Assembly (NCBI GenBank): GCA_034440615.1
Contig: JAOTOM010004018.1
Coordinates: 147,640-211,639, forward strand
Length of the DNA stretch: 64,000 bases
Reading direction: 5' to 3'
Source of the DNA: Ashinkailepas kermadecensis
Taxonomy: Eukaryota; Arthropoda; Thecostraca; Neolepadidae
Under the pieces are notes generated by a model. That model was not told the origin of the DNA. It was given only the letters and a program-made list of their open reading frames with translations, and did no database searches. Of the stretch, positions 36,485-48,452 are shown piece by piece; position 1 is the first letter of the stretch, and every line of letters begins with the position of its first letter. Position numbers and translations under genes: made by a program.

Positions 36485-36815
36485 TTTTTCTTCAATTTAA
36501 TCCGAATTCTTGCTGGGGTGGCTTTATGAACCGGGGTTCTATTGCTAAGCAAAGCTTGTTGCGTGAACCCCGGCCCCACCACCCGATCCATGAATTCCAG
36601 TTCAACGGCAGAATTTAGACCGAAAGTTTAACGTGCCGTCAATGCACCGACACGGCCGCCCGGTAGCTCGTCCCGGCCTTATCGGGCCAGCTACCAACTG
36701 ACCCGCCCAGCCGGGGGCTAAATGCTAGCGCGTGAAGTGACTCGAACCCTGCGTTGCCAGGACAGGGGAGACCAGTGCAGGTCAGCGCTCTTACCAACTG
36801 AGCTACCGGGGCGGC
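36485..36815 (-). mobile_element. tRNA-derived SINE (family S3), copy 1
   Basis: On the minus strand: GCCCCGGTAGCTCAGTTGGT and AAGAGCGCTGACC (A box TAGCTCAGTTGG), a variable insert, then the B box GGTTCGAGTCAC. A long body follows with CGGCCGTGTCGGTGCATTGAC and GGGGCCGGGGTTCACGC. The 3' end lies in CCAGCAAGAATTCGGATTAAATTG and an A-rich tail. About 330 bp, longer than S1 and S2. It sits just upstream of the CR1-like LINE. Shares most of its length with 51280-51590. Confidence 0.85.
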
Positions 36816-36834
36816 AAAATGAAACAAAATCATT

Positions 36835-37400
36835 CTGAAGAATGGAACAAAATTTAGGATTGTGGCATTCTATGGACCTCCAGACCAGAATGAAAACATG
36901 GACAGGTTGACGCAGGAAGAGATAAGTAGGAGAGTGCAGGAGATAACGGTTTTGTTGGGGGATTTCAACATAACAGGATTGGGAAGCAAAACTATAGGTC
37001 TAAACAAATCAGGAAGAAGTTTCATGGATTGTTTTGAGGAAAATTTCTTCTTTCAAATAACACATGAACCTACAATAGAAAATGAAATATTAGATCTTGT
37101 GCTTACTAATGAGGAAAATTTTGAGATAAAAAAAATGTTAACATAGGAGAGACCTTTGGTAATAGTGATCACAACATTATACGCTTCTCATTGTATGTTG
37201 GAAGGGTAAGAACCAATAAAACATTGATTCCAAATTTTGCTAAAGGGAATTACAATGAGTTCAGGATCTTCCTGAATGAAATTCGCTGGGAAGACTTATT
37301 GAAGGGCTTAGATGCTTATGAAATGTGGAGAATGATAAAGGATAACGTTACGGACCGAGCCGCTCATTTAGCGTTCTCGGCCGGTTCTAAGCGTTAACCC
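36835..37400 (+). pseudogene. CR1-like LINE, endonuclease part
   Basis: The plus frame gives VAFYGPPDQNENMDRLTQEE, then ITVLLGDFNITG (36945-36980), then RSFMDCFEENFFFQITHEPT and ILDLVLTNEENFE. The GDFN motif and the F.D...E..L.Q.V..PTR...LDLVLTN string are hallmarks of the CR1/L2-type apurinic endonuclease (family knowledge). A frameshift follows LTN. The element breaks off near 37350 and resumes at about 39200 after an inserted minisatellite block. Confidence 0.85.
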
Positions 37401-37825
37401 GCCATAGGGAAATTTACTTAAAATCGTGATATAATCGGTGTAGCTACTAACTGACCGGAAAAATTACAATTCGACGCCTGGTTCCAAGTAGAAGCAAGCT
37501 TTCGCTATAAGATGCACTGCTCCTTGTGGCCGTAGTGGCCGTACTTAAGAGGCCAATTTGCATGAAAGATTTGCATGCAAGCCGATTTTAACATTGGACA
37601 TCCGTGAAAGTTACACGCAATCTGATCTTATTTAGTCCTCACCTTAGCGGTGTAATCATTTTCAAATTTCGACGCCCACTTTCAAGTAGAACAATATCTA
37701 AGGCAACTGCCAAAAATATCCGGGATGTCGTACTATTGGAACTTTAGAGGTAAAATTGCATTGCATTTGCAATTTGTTGCTGTAAATTGCCAAAATTCTT
37801 ACTTGATGCTATAGTTCAACCAGTT
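37400..37825. other. Sequence interrupting the CR1-like LINE, nothing recognised
   Basis: AT-rich filler between the LINE endonuclease and the minisatellite; no frame of note and no TIR found. Confidence 0.4.
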
Positions 37826-37827
37826 AA

Positions 37828-38400
37828 TCAGGTTTGTGGGCAGTTTGTGGGCAAACAGAAAGCCTGAAGCTTGTGGGAAAGCAGAAAGCCTGCAGCCTGT
37901 AGGTATGCAGAGTCTGCAGCTTGTGAGCAAGCAGAAAGTCTGAAGCTTGTGAGCATACAGAAAGGCAGCAGCTTGCGAGCATGCCAGAAGCCTGTAGCAT
38001 ATAAGCATGCAGAAACCTTGCATCTTTGTGAGCATGCAGCAAGCCTGCAGTTTGTGAGCATGTGGAAAGCCTGCAATTTGTGAGCATGCAGAAAGACTGC
38101 AATTTGTGAGCATCTGGAAAGCCTGCAGTTTGAGCATGTGGAAAACCTGCAGTTTGTGAGCATGTGGAAAGCCTGCGGTTTGTGAGCATGTGGAAAGACT
38201 GCAGTTTGTGAACAATCAGAAAGCCTGCAATTGTGAGCATGCAGAAGTCTGCAGCATGTGAGCATGGTGAAAGCCTGCGGTTTGTGAACATGCGGAAAGC
38301 CTGCAGTTTGTGAGCATGTGAAAAGCCTGCAGTTTGTGAGCATGCAGAGTCTGCAGCTTGTGAGCATGCAGAAAGCCTGTAGCTTGTGAGCAAGTGGAAT
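37828..38400. repeat. Degenerate ~26-30-bp minisatellite (AGCATGCAGAAAGCCTGCAG)
   Basis: About 20 units of GTGAGCATGxxGAAAGCCTGCAGTTT with length variation of several bases. The minus strand carries three long parallel frames, each a degenerate HKLQAFHMLTNCR-type peptide repeat, explained by the lack of stops in the unit. It lies inside the CR1-like LINE. Confidence 0.92.
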
Positions 38401-38404
38401 GGAA

Positions 38405-39190
38405 AACTCAAAACTCGGGAGGCTGCCATTCAAAAATGAAATGTGTTCTTCAAAAATTAAAAACTTTACACTTATAAAAGTCAAAAGGAATGTAGCTTCT
38501 CGTGACCAGGCCTGAGCTTTGTAAAAATAAATAGGTCTATATTATTTCACAATAAATTAACACCTATTAAGCCTTCTCTCATACTATGCTGATTTGGTAA
38601 TATGCATAATCATCTCAAGTTCGTCACAAACAAAGTCACGAGAACATAGTTCTGACCTCAGCATTGCTAAACACCTTACCTACCTGTCTTTTCCAGGAAC
38701 ATACCCCATTCAAACTCTGTCTAGCATGTCTAACACTGAGAGCAAGTTAAAAAATCCTCTGGCTACTTACGTCAATTCATAATACTCGCTATCTCCACAC
38801 ATCAATGAAGGAAGGACGCGCGGTACACGTACAATTAACAAAGGTGGGACACCTCAACATATGGCTCCAGCAGAAACGCACAACTACAGCGAATGTCGCA
38901 CGCGCGCCAGAAATGTACAAGCCCGCCTGCAGGGAAGGGCAAACGAAAACTCACACATTACCAACATATTCCACTCATGATCGCTCAGGAATCCACTAAA
39001 GTTTGAACTTGTTGACTTCTTGCGAGGTATGTACAGTACGGATTGAGGAAAATGAGACCCGGAATGGAAGGCATGATAAATCTTCGTGGAACGTTTGGCT
39101 AGCTGCTCAAGAAGTTGCCTGACATAATAATAAATATATAATATCCAGCAAATGGTCCTTCAAACCATCGGTCCCTAACGAACTATTTCA
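38405..39190. other. Non-coding filler within the split LINE
   Basis: AT-rich, no recognised domain. LINE text resumes at about 39205 (GGGAAGTAAAGCATTTACTG, then CAAAGAAACAGGCATTCAAG). Confidence 0.4.
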
Positions 39191-39199
39191 AGGTCAGGA

Positions 39200-41000
39200 T
39201 AGGTTCATTCCCAATAGGCAAATTGGATTAACCAGGGTTAAGCACCCATCATGACTGACCAGGGAAGTAAAGCATTTACTGGATTCAAAGAAACAGGCAT
39301 TCAAGAAACTAAAAGATGCTAACTCTGTGGTAAACATTGAATCATATAAAATAGCTAGAAATAAAGTTAGGAGGTGTGTTAGGGCATCTAAAAGACTGGC
39401 TGAAATCAAATTAGCTGATAGGTTGGAGGATCTTACAATAGCTACAGAAGCTGTAGAATAGCAGTTGGAGAATATAAAATCTAATAAAACTTCTGGACCA
39501 GATGAATATATGCTAGGGTCTTAGTAGAGTGTGCTAAAGCTTTAGCAGTTCCCCTAGGCATAATTTGCAGGCGGTCTATGGAATATTCTGAAGTGCCTGA
39601 AGATTGGAGAATTTCATTTTCCAATTTTCAAAAATTTTCAAAAAGGGAAGTATGAAGTGTGTAGGAAACTACCGGCCAGTCAGTTTGGCCTCAATAGTGT
39701 GTAAGGTACTAGAAAATCTGGTAAAACAGAATGTTCAGGTTCATCTTGATAGGCACAACCTTTTAATGGATACTCAACATGGATTTCGATCTCGAAGGTC
39801 TTGTTTAACTAACCTATTTGAGTTCATGGGGTATGTTACTAAAGCAGTAGACAATCAAAGCAGGATGGATGTTGTGTACTTGGACTTTAGCAAAGCTTTT
39901 CATAAAGTTCCACATGGGAGGCCAATTCATCAACTACAGTAACATGGGATTGTTGGAAAAGTTCTAGGTTGGATTGAAGCATGATTGAGGAGAAGGAAAC
40001 AAAGGGTAGTGTTAAATGGATGTAAATCTGATTGGAAGGATGTTCTGAGTGGAGTACCACAGGGCTCTGTTCTTGGGCCACTTCTATTTATCATCTTTGT
40101 GAATAACGTTGAGGTAGGGCTGAGGAATAGTGTTCAAATTTGCTGATGACATCAAGCTGGTAGGAGTTGCAAACAGTAGTGATCAGTCTAGTAATATTTA
40201 ACTAGATTTGGAGGACCTAAAAAGTGGGCTGATCAATGGCAGATGTCTTTCAACTATGATAAGTGTAAGGTTATGCATCTGGGGTCTGGAGGTGAGACTT
40301 TCAGATATACAATGGGAGGGAGTGAACTGGATGTTATTGAAGAGGAAAGGGAATTAGGTGTGTTGGTTTCAAAAGACCTTAAAGCAGAAAACAGTGCATC
40401 TCAGCTAGGAACAGGGCACTCAGAATGCTGGGACTCATTAATAGAAGTGTGATATATAAGAGCAAGGAAGTCATGAAAAAAAAACTGTGCTTAGCATATG
40501 TGTGACCCCACTTGGAATATTCTGTACAAGCATGGAGCCCCTACCTATAAAAATATATAGATATGTTAGAAAGAGTGCAGCGCAAAGCAACTAGACTCAT
40601 CAGTTGAATAGGTAACTTATAATATGGAGAAAGGCTTGTGGCATTAGATATGTACTCACTCAAGTATAGGAGATTAAGGGGGACATGATTGAAATGTACA
40701 AAATTGTTAAAGGACTAGATCAGGTCAACTTGAATGATGCTCTTAAGTTTAGAGTATCACATAGGGGTGATCAATTTAGGTTAGACAAGTTGAGGTGTAG
40801 GACAGTTAAGCTACAACAGGTCTTCAGTCAAAGGGTTGTTGATCAGTGCAATAGGCTGCCTGCTGAGGTTGTGGGGAGCTCCTCGTTGAATGTATTTAAA
40901 AGTAGGGTGGACAAATTGTTTAGACAGGAAAATCTTGTTTTTGAGTTCTAATGTATGATGGATGGGGTGAGATTTATGCTAAGTGCGCACGGCACAGACC
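39200..41000 (+). pseudogene. CR1-like LINE, reverse transcriptase to C-terminus
   Basis: Ordered RT landmarks across frames: NYRPVSLASIVCKVLENLV (39672-39728), HGFRSRRSCLTNL (39778-39816), DVVYLDFSKAFHKVPH (39868-39915), VLSGVPQGSVLGPLLF (40040-40088), FADDIKLVG (about 40140), FNYDKCKVMHLG (40246-40281), LGVLVSKDLK (40354-40383), and a C-terminal FSQRVVDQCNRLPAEVV..SSSLNVFKSRVDK (40822-40914) before a stop. This order and the WN-LP-VV-S-FK end are typical of the CR1/L2 group. A handful of stops and frameshifts only, so this is the best-preserved LINE here. Confidence 0.92.
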
Positions 41001-41580
41001 CCTTTTAAGCAGGCATGGATGCAGATTGAAATGTTTTGATAAGGCATTCAATCCATGTGTGTTAAGAGGGATCAAGAGAATAGGGCTGGATAGATAGGGT
41101 AGATAGGCATTGATAGGTGTGTGGGATGTTGGTGAATGGTTTCTTTAGGATGTGGTGATGGTTGGGGTGGGTCTTTTTACGAGGCTTATGGTATCTTCCA
41201 TTTACAGGCTTAACTGGATTGGCTCTTGGATCTCTTATTAAGTCTAAACACCTTATAACTTTATATAGGGTGTACCTAGCAGTGGATTCAGCACCTTCCT
41301 TCGGGATGTGATACTGATGAGATTGGCTATGGTAGCACAATGGGCATGATTGGAGGCGTTTGTAATTGTTGAGGAGTGTGTTATGCAATATCAGGTGAAT
41401 GGTGCTAGATAGGCTGGGATATATAGCTCCCTAGGAACTTGAGATAATGGATTGATTGGGGTGAGAGCATGTACTTTTCCAGTATCTTTTCTAGATAGGC
41501 TTAACCCAGATGGGCCCCTGTGGCTCTTATTAAGCCTTAACACTTTATGACTTTATGACTTTATGACTTTATGACTGTAG
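41000..41580 (+). mobile_element. CR1-like LINE 3' UTR and (ACTTTATG)n tail
   Basis: Non-coding, ending TTAAGCCTTAACACTTTATG then three to four ACTTTATG octamers at 41547-41577. Short octamer tails are characteristic of CR1-like elements. At 41210-41270 a similar phrase (GCTTAACTGGATTGGCTCTT ... TTATTAAGTC ... CACCTTATAACTTTAT) appears once earlier, so two related 3' ends lie in series. Confidence 0.75.
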
Positions 41581-41754
41581 CTGCACAAGCTAGTGCTGAA
41601 GCAAGTCATCGTTCTTCACTCACGAAGACCACATTTATCGCAGCCAGAGCCCAAACCAATGCGTTCATGGAAATGACGTTTTGGGGTTGAGATCAATCCC
41701 TACCAATGCACTTCTACACCCCTTATCTCAATCTCCTGCAGGTATAGACGCACA

Positions 41755-42240
41755 TGTCATGGTCCATGTGCCCATGGTCTGAAGTCGGCGGGAGCTCATG
41801 GTCTGTAGCTTGCAGCAGCCCATGGTCTGTAGTTGGCAGCAGCCCATGGTCGGTCTGTGGTTGGCAGCAGTCCATGGTCTGGGAGTTGGCAGCAGCCCAT
41901 GGTCTGTAGTTGGCAGCAGGCCATGGTCTGTAACTGGCAACAGTCCACTGTTTGTAGCTTGCAACACTTCAGTGGTCTGTAGTTGGCAGCAACCCATGGT
42001 CTGTAGTTGGCAGCAGCCCATGGTCTGTAGTTGGCAGCAGGCCATGATCTGTAGTTGGCAGCAGCCCATGGTCTGTGGTTGGCAGCAGCCCATGGTCTGT
42101 AGTTGGCAGCAGGCCATGATCTGTAGTTGGCAGCAGCCCATGGTCTGTGGTTGGCAGCAGCCCATGGTCTGTAGTTGGCAGCAGCCCATGGGTGTAGTTG
42201 GCAGCAGCTCATGGTCTGGAGTCGGCAGTAATCCACGGTC
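41755..42240. repeat. 24-bp minisatellite, ~20 copies
   Basis: CCATGGTCTGTAGTTGGCAG plus CAGC/CAGG, with variants GGTCTGTGGTTGG, GATCTGTAG and GGTCTGGAGT. Variants form a repeated four-unit pattern at 42030-42170, a higher-order repeat. Frames on both strands are open (Leu-Pro/Ala-Ala-Asn-Tyr repeats), a consequence of the 24-bp period. Confidence 0.95.
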
Positions 42241-42241
42241 T

Positions 42242-42520
42242 ATCGTTGGCCTTCCTGCACGAGGCGGCCGGGCGCAGGTGGCGGACATGCGCGCACGTGC
42301 GTCCGTCCGACTGCGTGGGTGCCAGCCCTCGACGCCTGGCCAAACACGCTTCATCGCGGAGAATTCCCCGGTGAGTCCGGCCAGTGGCCGAGCACCTGGT
42401 CGCCGAGTATTTCTGGACACAAGTGGAATAGACTCGGGTGTGCGTCGGGCCGTGGCCGCCCTCCGCGTGCGGGCCCGCTGTAGATACGTGAGAGCTTATA
42501 CACGACTTATGCCACTTCTC
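42242..42520. other. GC-rich flank of the 24-bp array
   Basis: CpG-rich non-repetitive stretch whose frames simply extend from the array. No domain recognised. Confidence 0.35.
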
Positions 42521-42539
42521 TGATTCAGACATGTGCCAG

Positions 42540-43075
42540 ACTTCCAAACGTGAATCTTCAATGTTTGAATATTTTACAAACTGAATATTTGGAATATTGA
42601 TTCTGTTCATTCTTTAGACAAAGTTTCCAACATGTAATCTTCAGTGTTTGGCTCTTCAACAAGCCACATTCTTTGTAATCTTGAATCTTTGGAATTGGAA
42701 TTAGGACAAAGTGACTTGAATCTTGGTTCCTTTGCTTCTTTCGCAAGTCTGTATTGGAATTTGGATTTATTTGATATATTGGAGATATTGTACACGTATA
42801 TATTGGATTGGATTTAATTCGCTTCATTATATGGGATCTCCAATCTTCAGGATATTTCAACAAAGTTATCAACTTCGAATCTTGATTATGTTGAATCTTC
42901 ACAAGCTATAACCTTTGGAATATTGAAACTTTGGAGTCTTCCGACAAAATTGCGTACTTTGTATCTATGTTCCTTTGAATCTTTTGCAAAACGATATGTT
43001 TTGGACCCTAGAATCTTTTGATAACTTCGACCAAGTTGCCACCTTTGATTCTTTGGAACCTTTCTGAAGCCCATG
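42540..43075. repeat. Highly degenerate ~40-bp repeat rich in GAATCTTTGGAA
   Basis: Phrases TTTGGAATCTTGAA, TCTTC(A/C)ACAAAGTT and GAATCTTTTG recur through about 535 bp at roughly regular spacing. Copies are too diverged to give a clear consensus by eye. Confidence 0.6.
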
Positions 43076-44330
43076 AATAGCACTATCCGACAGCTCGGAT
43101 TTTCTGAGAGCTTTCGCGGGAGACTAGATTGTCACGTGCCATGCGGATTAAATGGCTAAGTGGCCGGATTAAATGGCAATCTTTCGTCTGAAATTGTATG
43201 ACACATCGTTTCCGACCAGTCACGGACGATGAATTCTTTGTCGCTACGTCACCAGGGAATGACTTCATGCGCGCAAGCGGGCAACAGTACGGCAGTATGC
43301 AATTCTTGAAGCAACGCGGCTTCGGGTAGTGTTGCGTCTACCATGAGAGGTTGACAACAATGTCACCTGCTGCACATGCTGTTGTCTAGTGTTTGAGAAG
43401 AGATGGTCGGTAGCAAACAAGATGTCGTATGGTCACAGATCAGCCCATTAAACAGCCGAGCTGCTCAGCTGAAACAGGGGCAGAATGTGACACGAGACAT
43501 TTCAAGAGCACTTGATCATTCAAATTTAGAATGTATTTTATATCTAATATTTTGTATTATTTATTTATATTAATTATTATTTTATTTTTTGCTTTACATG
43601 TATTTCATCATCGTGAAAATTACACCTTCATAATCAGCGAAGGCCCCACTTCCGAATCGCATGCTTATTGTCTTTAGAGCATCCTGAGCCCTTCTAATGG
43701 GTCGCTGCCAGTCGCACCCGACTATATAAACTGCTGTGCTACGATGGTCTCAACAGTCGCCTTTTAGAGCCGATGGTCATGAATCGTTGTCCGACACAAT
43801 ACTAAGACGAACGGCCAATGCCGTGTACCTGAGATCTCGGTCGAAATCAGGATTGTGTTGCGATAAGCATGTCAAGCTAACGATATTTCGGCACGCCGAC
43901 CACACACATGGACGTTTGCGAGCGATATGGTCAGGGATCGGGGAATATAAGTCATCGAAGACATTTGGTAATCCGTTGTGAGCATGTGCCGGATCAGAGC
44001 TTCTACATCAATCAAACGTTTCTACAAATGCTGGCAACGCATTATCGTAATATATTTGGAAACGTGAAAACAATCATCTCATCTGTTTTTTGGTTTCGGA
44101 GCACCGACTATGTACCTTCATGGATCAAGTTCTGATGTTGTTTTCAGTTCACATAACATCGGCGATAGCCTCACGGTCAATATATAGTCGCATCCAATGG
44201 CAGCACTCCCAGACGTGATAGTGCGTGGCATTACACAGCGGTGCACGGCGGCATATGACAGTACATGGCGGGAAAAGCTATTCACAGCGGTACACGGCGG
44301 TGCATGGCGTTGCATAGGCCTGGTCAGTAG
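43076..44330. other. No recognised gene
   Basis: AT-rich at 43540-43610. At 44220-44315 CGGTGCACGGCGGCATATGA-like phrases repeat loosely three times next to the partial H1 MITE. No domain in the short frames. Confidence 0.4.
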
Positions 44331-44334
44331 GTAG

Positions 44335-44445
44335 CAGTGATACATTATTCGTGAAATATGGTGTAATATGCTACTTCCTGAGCACTGAACCAACATCCTT
44401 CCCAAATACACATCGGCACCGTGTTTCTTGAGTTGTCTACATGAG
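44335..44445 (-). mobile_element. hAT MITE family H1, truncated fragment
   Basis: CAGTGATACATTATTCGTGAAATA at 44335, then TGAGCACTGAACC..CATCCTTCCCAAATA match the outer 110 bp of the H1 copy at 4346 in the same orientation. Similarity stops near 44445; the other end is missing. Confidence 0.78.
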
Positions 44446-44674
44446 TAATGACCCTGCCTCGGGTCGGGCTGTGTTGAACCTTGACGGACCATGGACATAT
44501 GTATATGTGCGCCTGCTATGTTATTGATTCGCTTTTAGCTAAATGTGCACGTAACTGAAATGCGTTGTGAGATATCAAATACTTCCTAGGAAATGGAAGG
44601 ATTCCACTTAAATAATTGCTTACAAAGCGAACGAGGTTTTCCATTGTACGCAAGTCTTCATTTCGAGGCTAGTT

Positions 44675-45180
44675 CAGCGTGCATACCTATGTGACCTCTG
44701 CGATCTTACATAGCGAGTGTTGGCTATGTCGTGCTCTCTGGACAAACTGTTTTCAATGACACCCATATCAAATACCTTCTACAATGCACATGCAACCTTA
44801 ATTTTAACGTCAGGTCACTGACCCATGTGTTACCTCTGTGACCTCTAATCCACTCACATGGGTGATTATCTTCGTCTATGAGAAGAGTGCTTTAAAATGA
44901 GACCAATATCGGTCATAATCTGCAACGCACACAAGGCCACTGTTGAGATGTCATGTCACTGACCCAGATGTGATCTCTCTGACTTCTAACATACTTAGGA
45001 ATATCATCATCGTGCTCTATGCGCGAGCTGCTTTGGGACATCATTATGGGATATGTTCATGGTCACGCACAATAACACTGTTTGTAGGTCAAGACGTCCA
45101 CTGCCATCTCACCTCAGTAACACAGTATGGATTCAGCTTTACAACAAAAAATATTGAAGCCAACAGCTAGACAATCGAGG
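44675..45180. repeat. Degenerate ~139-bp tandem (GTCACTGACCCA...TGACCTCT)
   Basis: GTCACTGACCCA.(G)ATGTG and (G)TGACCTCT(AA) phrases recur at about 44688, 44827 and 44967 with a fourth weak unit near 45105, a 138-140 bp period. Divergence between units is high. Confidence 0.6.
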
Positions 45181-46730
45181 GGGCGATGTTCGACAAAGAA
45201 ATACAAAATCAGATTGGGTTTTTCCAAAGGTCATGGGGTCAAGAAAAGGTCACGAATCAACATCACTTAAAGTTGCCCTCAGCAAAGCACGACTATTTGT
45301 ATTCTATTATACAGATTTTCATCTCTCAAATGATTCGTTCGGTACGCTAAATGTTAGCATTAAAAAGATGAAAACATTATCTCTGTGCACTTTCCCGTGA
45401 CCTCAAAATTGTGTAGAAAACTTCGTAGAAATTTCCCTGTGACCCTTAAGACGTAGAAAACCACCAATCACCGATTCACCGTCACCACCAATACTAAAGA
45501 ATACTTAGAAGAACAGTGATAATATTATCACTACTCCTTAGAAATCTTGGGCAATCTCACACCTATCTAGGTTCAACACAAGTAGTATGTCGTACTCGAC
45601 ATTTATGCAGCATTGTTTGAATTGTTCATGGGTTTGACTTCCAAACTTCGGGGGTGGCTGGCTGCCAAGTTGAGGGTGGCTGAGCTGCAAGTTGAGGGGG
45701 ATGGAGCCCTCCCAACTGAATAGGATCCTACGCCCCTACCGGATATGACGAATCTTCCGGGAAACGATGAACATGACCTTCGCTCATCACCGGTCTATTT
45801 TAAGTAAGTAAATCATGTATCATCTGGCATTGGCGAAGGAACAGGGAGGACCAGGGGGCCATGTCCTTCCCACCAATATTATGCGACCTTAACCATTAAC
45901 CCCATGGTGTTGATTGGAAAGAGTTGGTATAAGAATGGGCTTGACCCAACCCATGAAAAAATAAGCTGCCCCTACGGCCTACGCCCATGACACGTGGTAT
46001 TAGACAGGCAAATGTCATGCTGTAGGCAGCATATGGCAGTGAGGGACTCAAGGGCGGATCTTTGTATGCTTTTGTAGGGGCACTTGCTTCCCCACGTTGG
46101 CTTTGCCCCCCCCTAATAACAACAACCGGGAAGGCAACTTTTAACATTGGGCCCTGCACAGAAAATGAGTGGTCCCATCACCTTAGTCCCATCACCCATC
46201 ACCATTGGTAAACATTACATTGAAATGATAAATTCCAGGATTTTTTAAAAACACTTTAAAGCACAAATGTACCACCAACCTTGGATGCCATCAAATGGCC
46301 CGCCATCGGAGAGAACTAGTCAAGCAGTGGCCTTTCCTTTCCCTTCCTTGTGGACGGCATCCCAGACGTCCTCGGTGTAGCGTTTTCCCGACATAGCCCA
46401 TCCTTCGGTATATGTAATTTATACATGTTTGCTCAAATTAACAGCAGTAACTTCAACTCACTCGCAAAATAGCGACAAAATGAACCCACACTCACAGAGC
46501 ACCAAACGTCATTCACGTACAACTGACGTCCAAGGCCACTTATCACCTGACGCGTGAGTTTCCAAACCGATAAACTCAATTTACATAATATCCCGCCAGG
46601 TGGAAGATGAACAGTTGGACAACATCTACGGTGAAACGCAAATTCGGCACTTGCCTTTCGGCGACCCATGCACTTGTGATATTAGTGAGGTACTTACTTT
46701 TTTTTTACTACGAATGATCATATCATGAGC
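45181..46730. other. No recognised gene
   Basis: Neutral sequence. 45640-46150 has GC-rich patches (GGGCGGATC, AGGGGGCCATG) that may be eroded family C hAT debris, not provable by eye. Confidence 0.35.
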
Positions 46731-46735
46731 GTCGC

Positions 46736-47158
46736 CGAGGGGCGAGACAGAAAGACGTGCCCCTCCCCCCAGAGACGGATGCAGAGGGGAGGGCACTGTG
46801 CATGTTCCCCCTCATGGAAAGTAGCGCCAATCTAGCCAGGAAAAGGCGCCCAACAGAAACTCTCGAGTGGGTCCCCTCCCACCGCCCTCCCCGCTCAACA
46901 ATTTTTTATTCAGCCAAAGACCCTTCTCAGAGAAATCGTGGTGCTCCCTTTCCTTGAGATGAAAATGCTGAAGTGGGCCTTTTGCACCATACTGTATGCA
47001 GTATGCTCGAGTGCCCCACCCCCCACCCACTCAGCAAATTTTCCGCCGAAGAGGCCACCCTCCTGGGACTTTCGCAGTGCTCCGCTCCGCCCCCCCCCCC
47101 GTAGACCCCGTAGACGAATGCCACCTCATGCAAATGTATGAATCCGATCCTGCCCCTC
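46736..47158. mobile_element. Probable family C hAT relative, diverged
   Basis: Ends CGAGGGGCGAGACAG and GATCCTGCCCCTC are a weak inverted pair like the CAGGGGCGGATC ends at 13745-14112. Internal phrases (CCGCTCAACAATTTTTTATTC + AGCCAAAGACCC, GTGCTCGAGTG-like, TTCGCAGTG) parallel that copy in order. No TSD found, so ends are provisional. Confidence 0.5.
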
Positions 47159-47159
47159 A

Positions 47160-47620
47160 CACGCGGGTGTGGATTTCTGAAAAATGTTGGGGGAGGGGAA
47201 TACATGGAGGTAATGGCATCCTCAAATGAACACTCCATAGAGTCCCAGGGGGAAAAGCCAGCATTGAGTGGGCACTTGCCCCCTGACAAGTATATGATGT
47301 TGATCAGGCTGCATCCTGACTTCAAACTCGGATATTTTATGTTGAATATTGTGTTTTAATGTATTTTAAAACATGACCATGAGCTGCATACACGGTGTTG
47401 ATTTAGGAAAATTATTGTGGGTGGGGAAAATACATGAAGGCAAATGGGCAGGCGCAAATGGATTGGGAGCACACTCCATAGATTCCATGTTGAAAAGCTG
47501 AAATTATTGGGGGCAAAAACGTTGGTGGGAGTACTGGGCCCCTCAAAAGTATACAAAACACCACCACTGGTTGTATATTATCTTCATGCGTCATGCAAAT
47601 CAGAAAGTGACTTTACTCCC
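47160..47620. other. Non-coding; two similar ~160-bp passages
   Basis: 47172-47300 and 47400-47550 share GAAAATTxTTGGGGG(T)GGG, AATACATG(A/G)AGG, AACACTCCATAGA(G/T)TCC and CCCCTxxxAAGTATA in the same order, so they are probably a diverged direct duplication. Confidence 0.55.
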
Positions 47621-47624
47621 TAAA

Positions 47625-47925
47625 ATATCATGTTATTTTTCTTTTAACTGCATCAACTGATCTAATACGGTGAAAAGACATTGATCAGTGTGTGTTTAGC
47701 GCAATTCTGTAAATTACTTTCGTAGATCGTCCAAATTCAAATTCGGTCAAATTTCGAATTTCAATTCCTCATTTCGTGGCTTTCTACCTATTTATATCGG
47801 ATTGGAATGACAAATGGCCCAAAATCGATGTCGAAGTTTATTTTAGAGCCATTTTCATGAAAATCGGTGCAGTAGTTACTGAGATCGTCCATCCGGCATT
47901 TTCTATTGTTGTGTTGACTCCCAGC
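47625..47925. mobile_element. Fragment of the long-TIR element (family M)
   Basis: Matches the right arm of the elements at 50404 and 58788: TTAACTGCATCAACTGATCT, AATACGGTGAAAAGACA, CTCATTTCGTGGCTTTCTACC and TGAAAATCGGTGCAGTAGTT with GAGATCGTCCAT. It is uninterrupted across the point where the 51.2-kb copy carries a SINE, so it serves as an empty-site reference. Confidence 0.85.
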
Positions 47926-48279
47926 ATTTCATGAATAAGCACAATAACAACATCTATGCGCAAGATCTAAGCGTTTTTGCAATAGAAGTCATTTGAAACG
48001 AAGAAGTCTTGATTTTCATGAGACTGCTCACTTTACATTCCTAGTTTTGCATGTCTTAGGTTTGAAATATCTTGGAGTTTCGTGAAGCTGGGCCCTGATC
48101 TGCTACAGACCTGATTCGCTTAAGGTGTTAGCCAGCTGCAGCTGCTGACCTGATCTGCTACGGGTGGTGACTTGCTACACCAGCTCACCTGCTGACATGT
48201 CACAACGTCCGACCTGCTTCAATTGCTGGCATGCTACACCTCCTACAACAGAATTGCTATGGCAGCAGATATATGGACG

Positions 48280-48452
48280 AGCCAGGCTGGGCCAGGCTGG
48301 GCCAGGCTGGGTCAGGCTGATCCAGGCTGAGCCAGGCAGAGCTAGGCTTAGCTAAGCTGAGCTAGGCTGAGCTAGGCTGAGCTAGGCTGAGCTAGGCTGA
48401 TCTAGGCTGAGCTAGGCTGATCTAGGCTGAGCTAGGCTGAGCTAGGCTGAGC
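48280..48452. repeat. (GAGCTAGGCT)n decamer array
   Basis: About 17 units. The left units are GGCCAGGCTG, grading through GATCCAGGCT and GAGCCAGGCA into pure GAGCTAGGCT with some GATCTAGGCT. The gradient shows directional spread of variants. Confidence 0.95.

Noticed and set aside
36780..36815. tRNA gene
   Set aside because: A and B boxes belong to SINE heads (also at 8.7, 20.3, 35.3 and 51.6 kb); acceptor stems do not close and a long SINE body follows.
37799..38484. Three parallel ORFs with Cys/His-rich repeats that look like zinc fingers
   Set aside because: Degenerate minisatellite without stops; Cys and His spacing drifts and does not form CxxC...HxxxH units.
41728..42523. 230-241-codon ORFs on both strands
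   Set aside because: 24-bp minisatellite, a multiple of 3 and stop-free in several frames.
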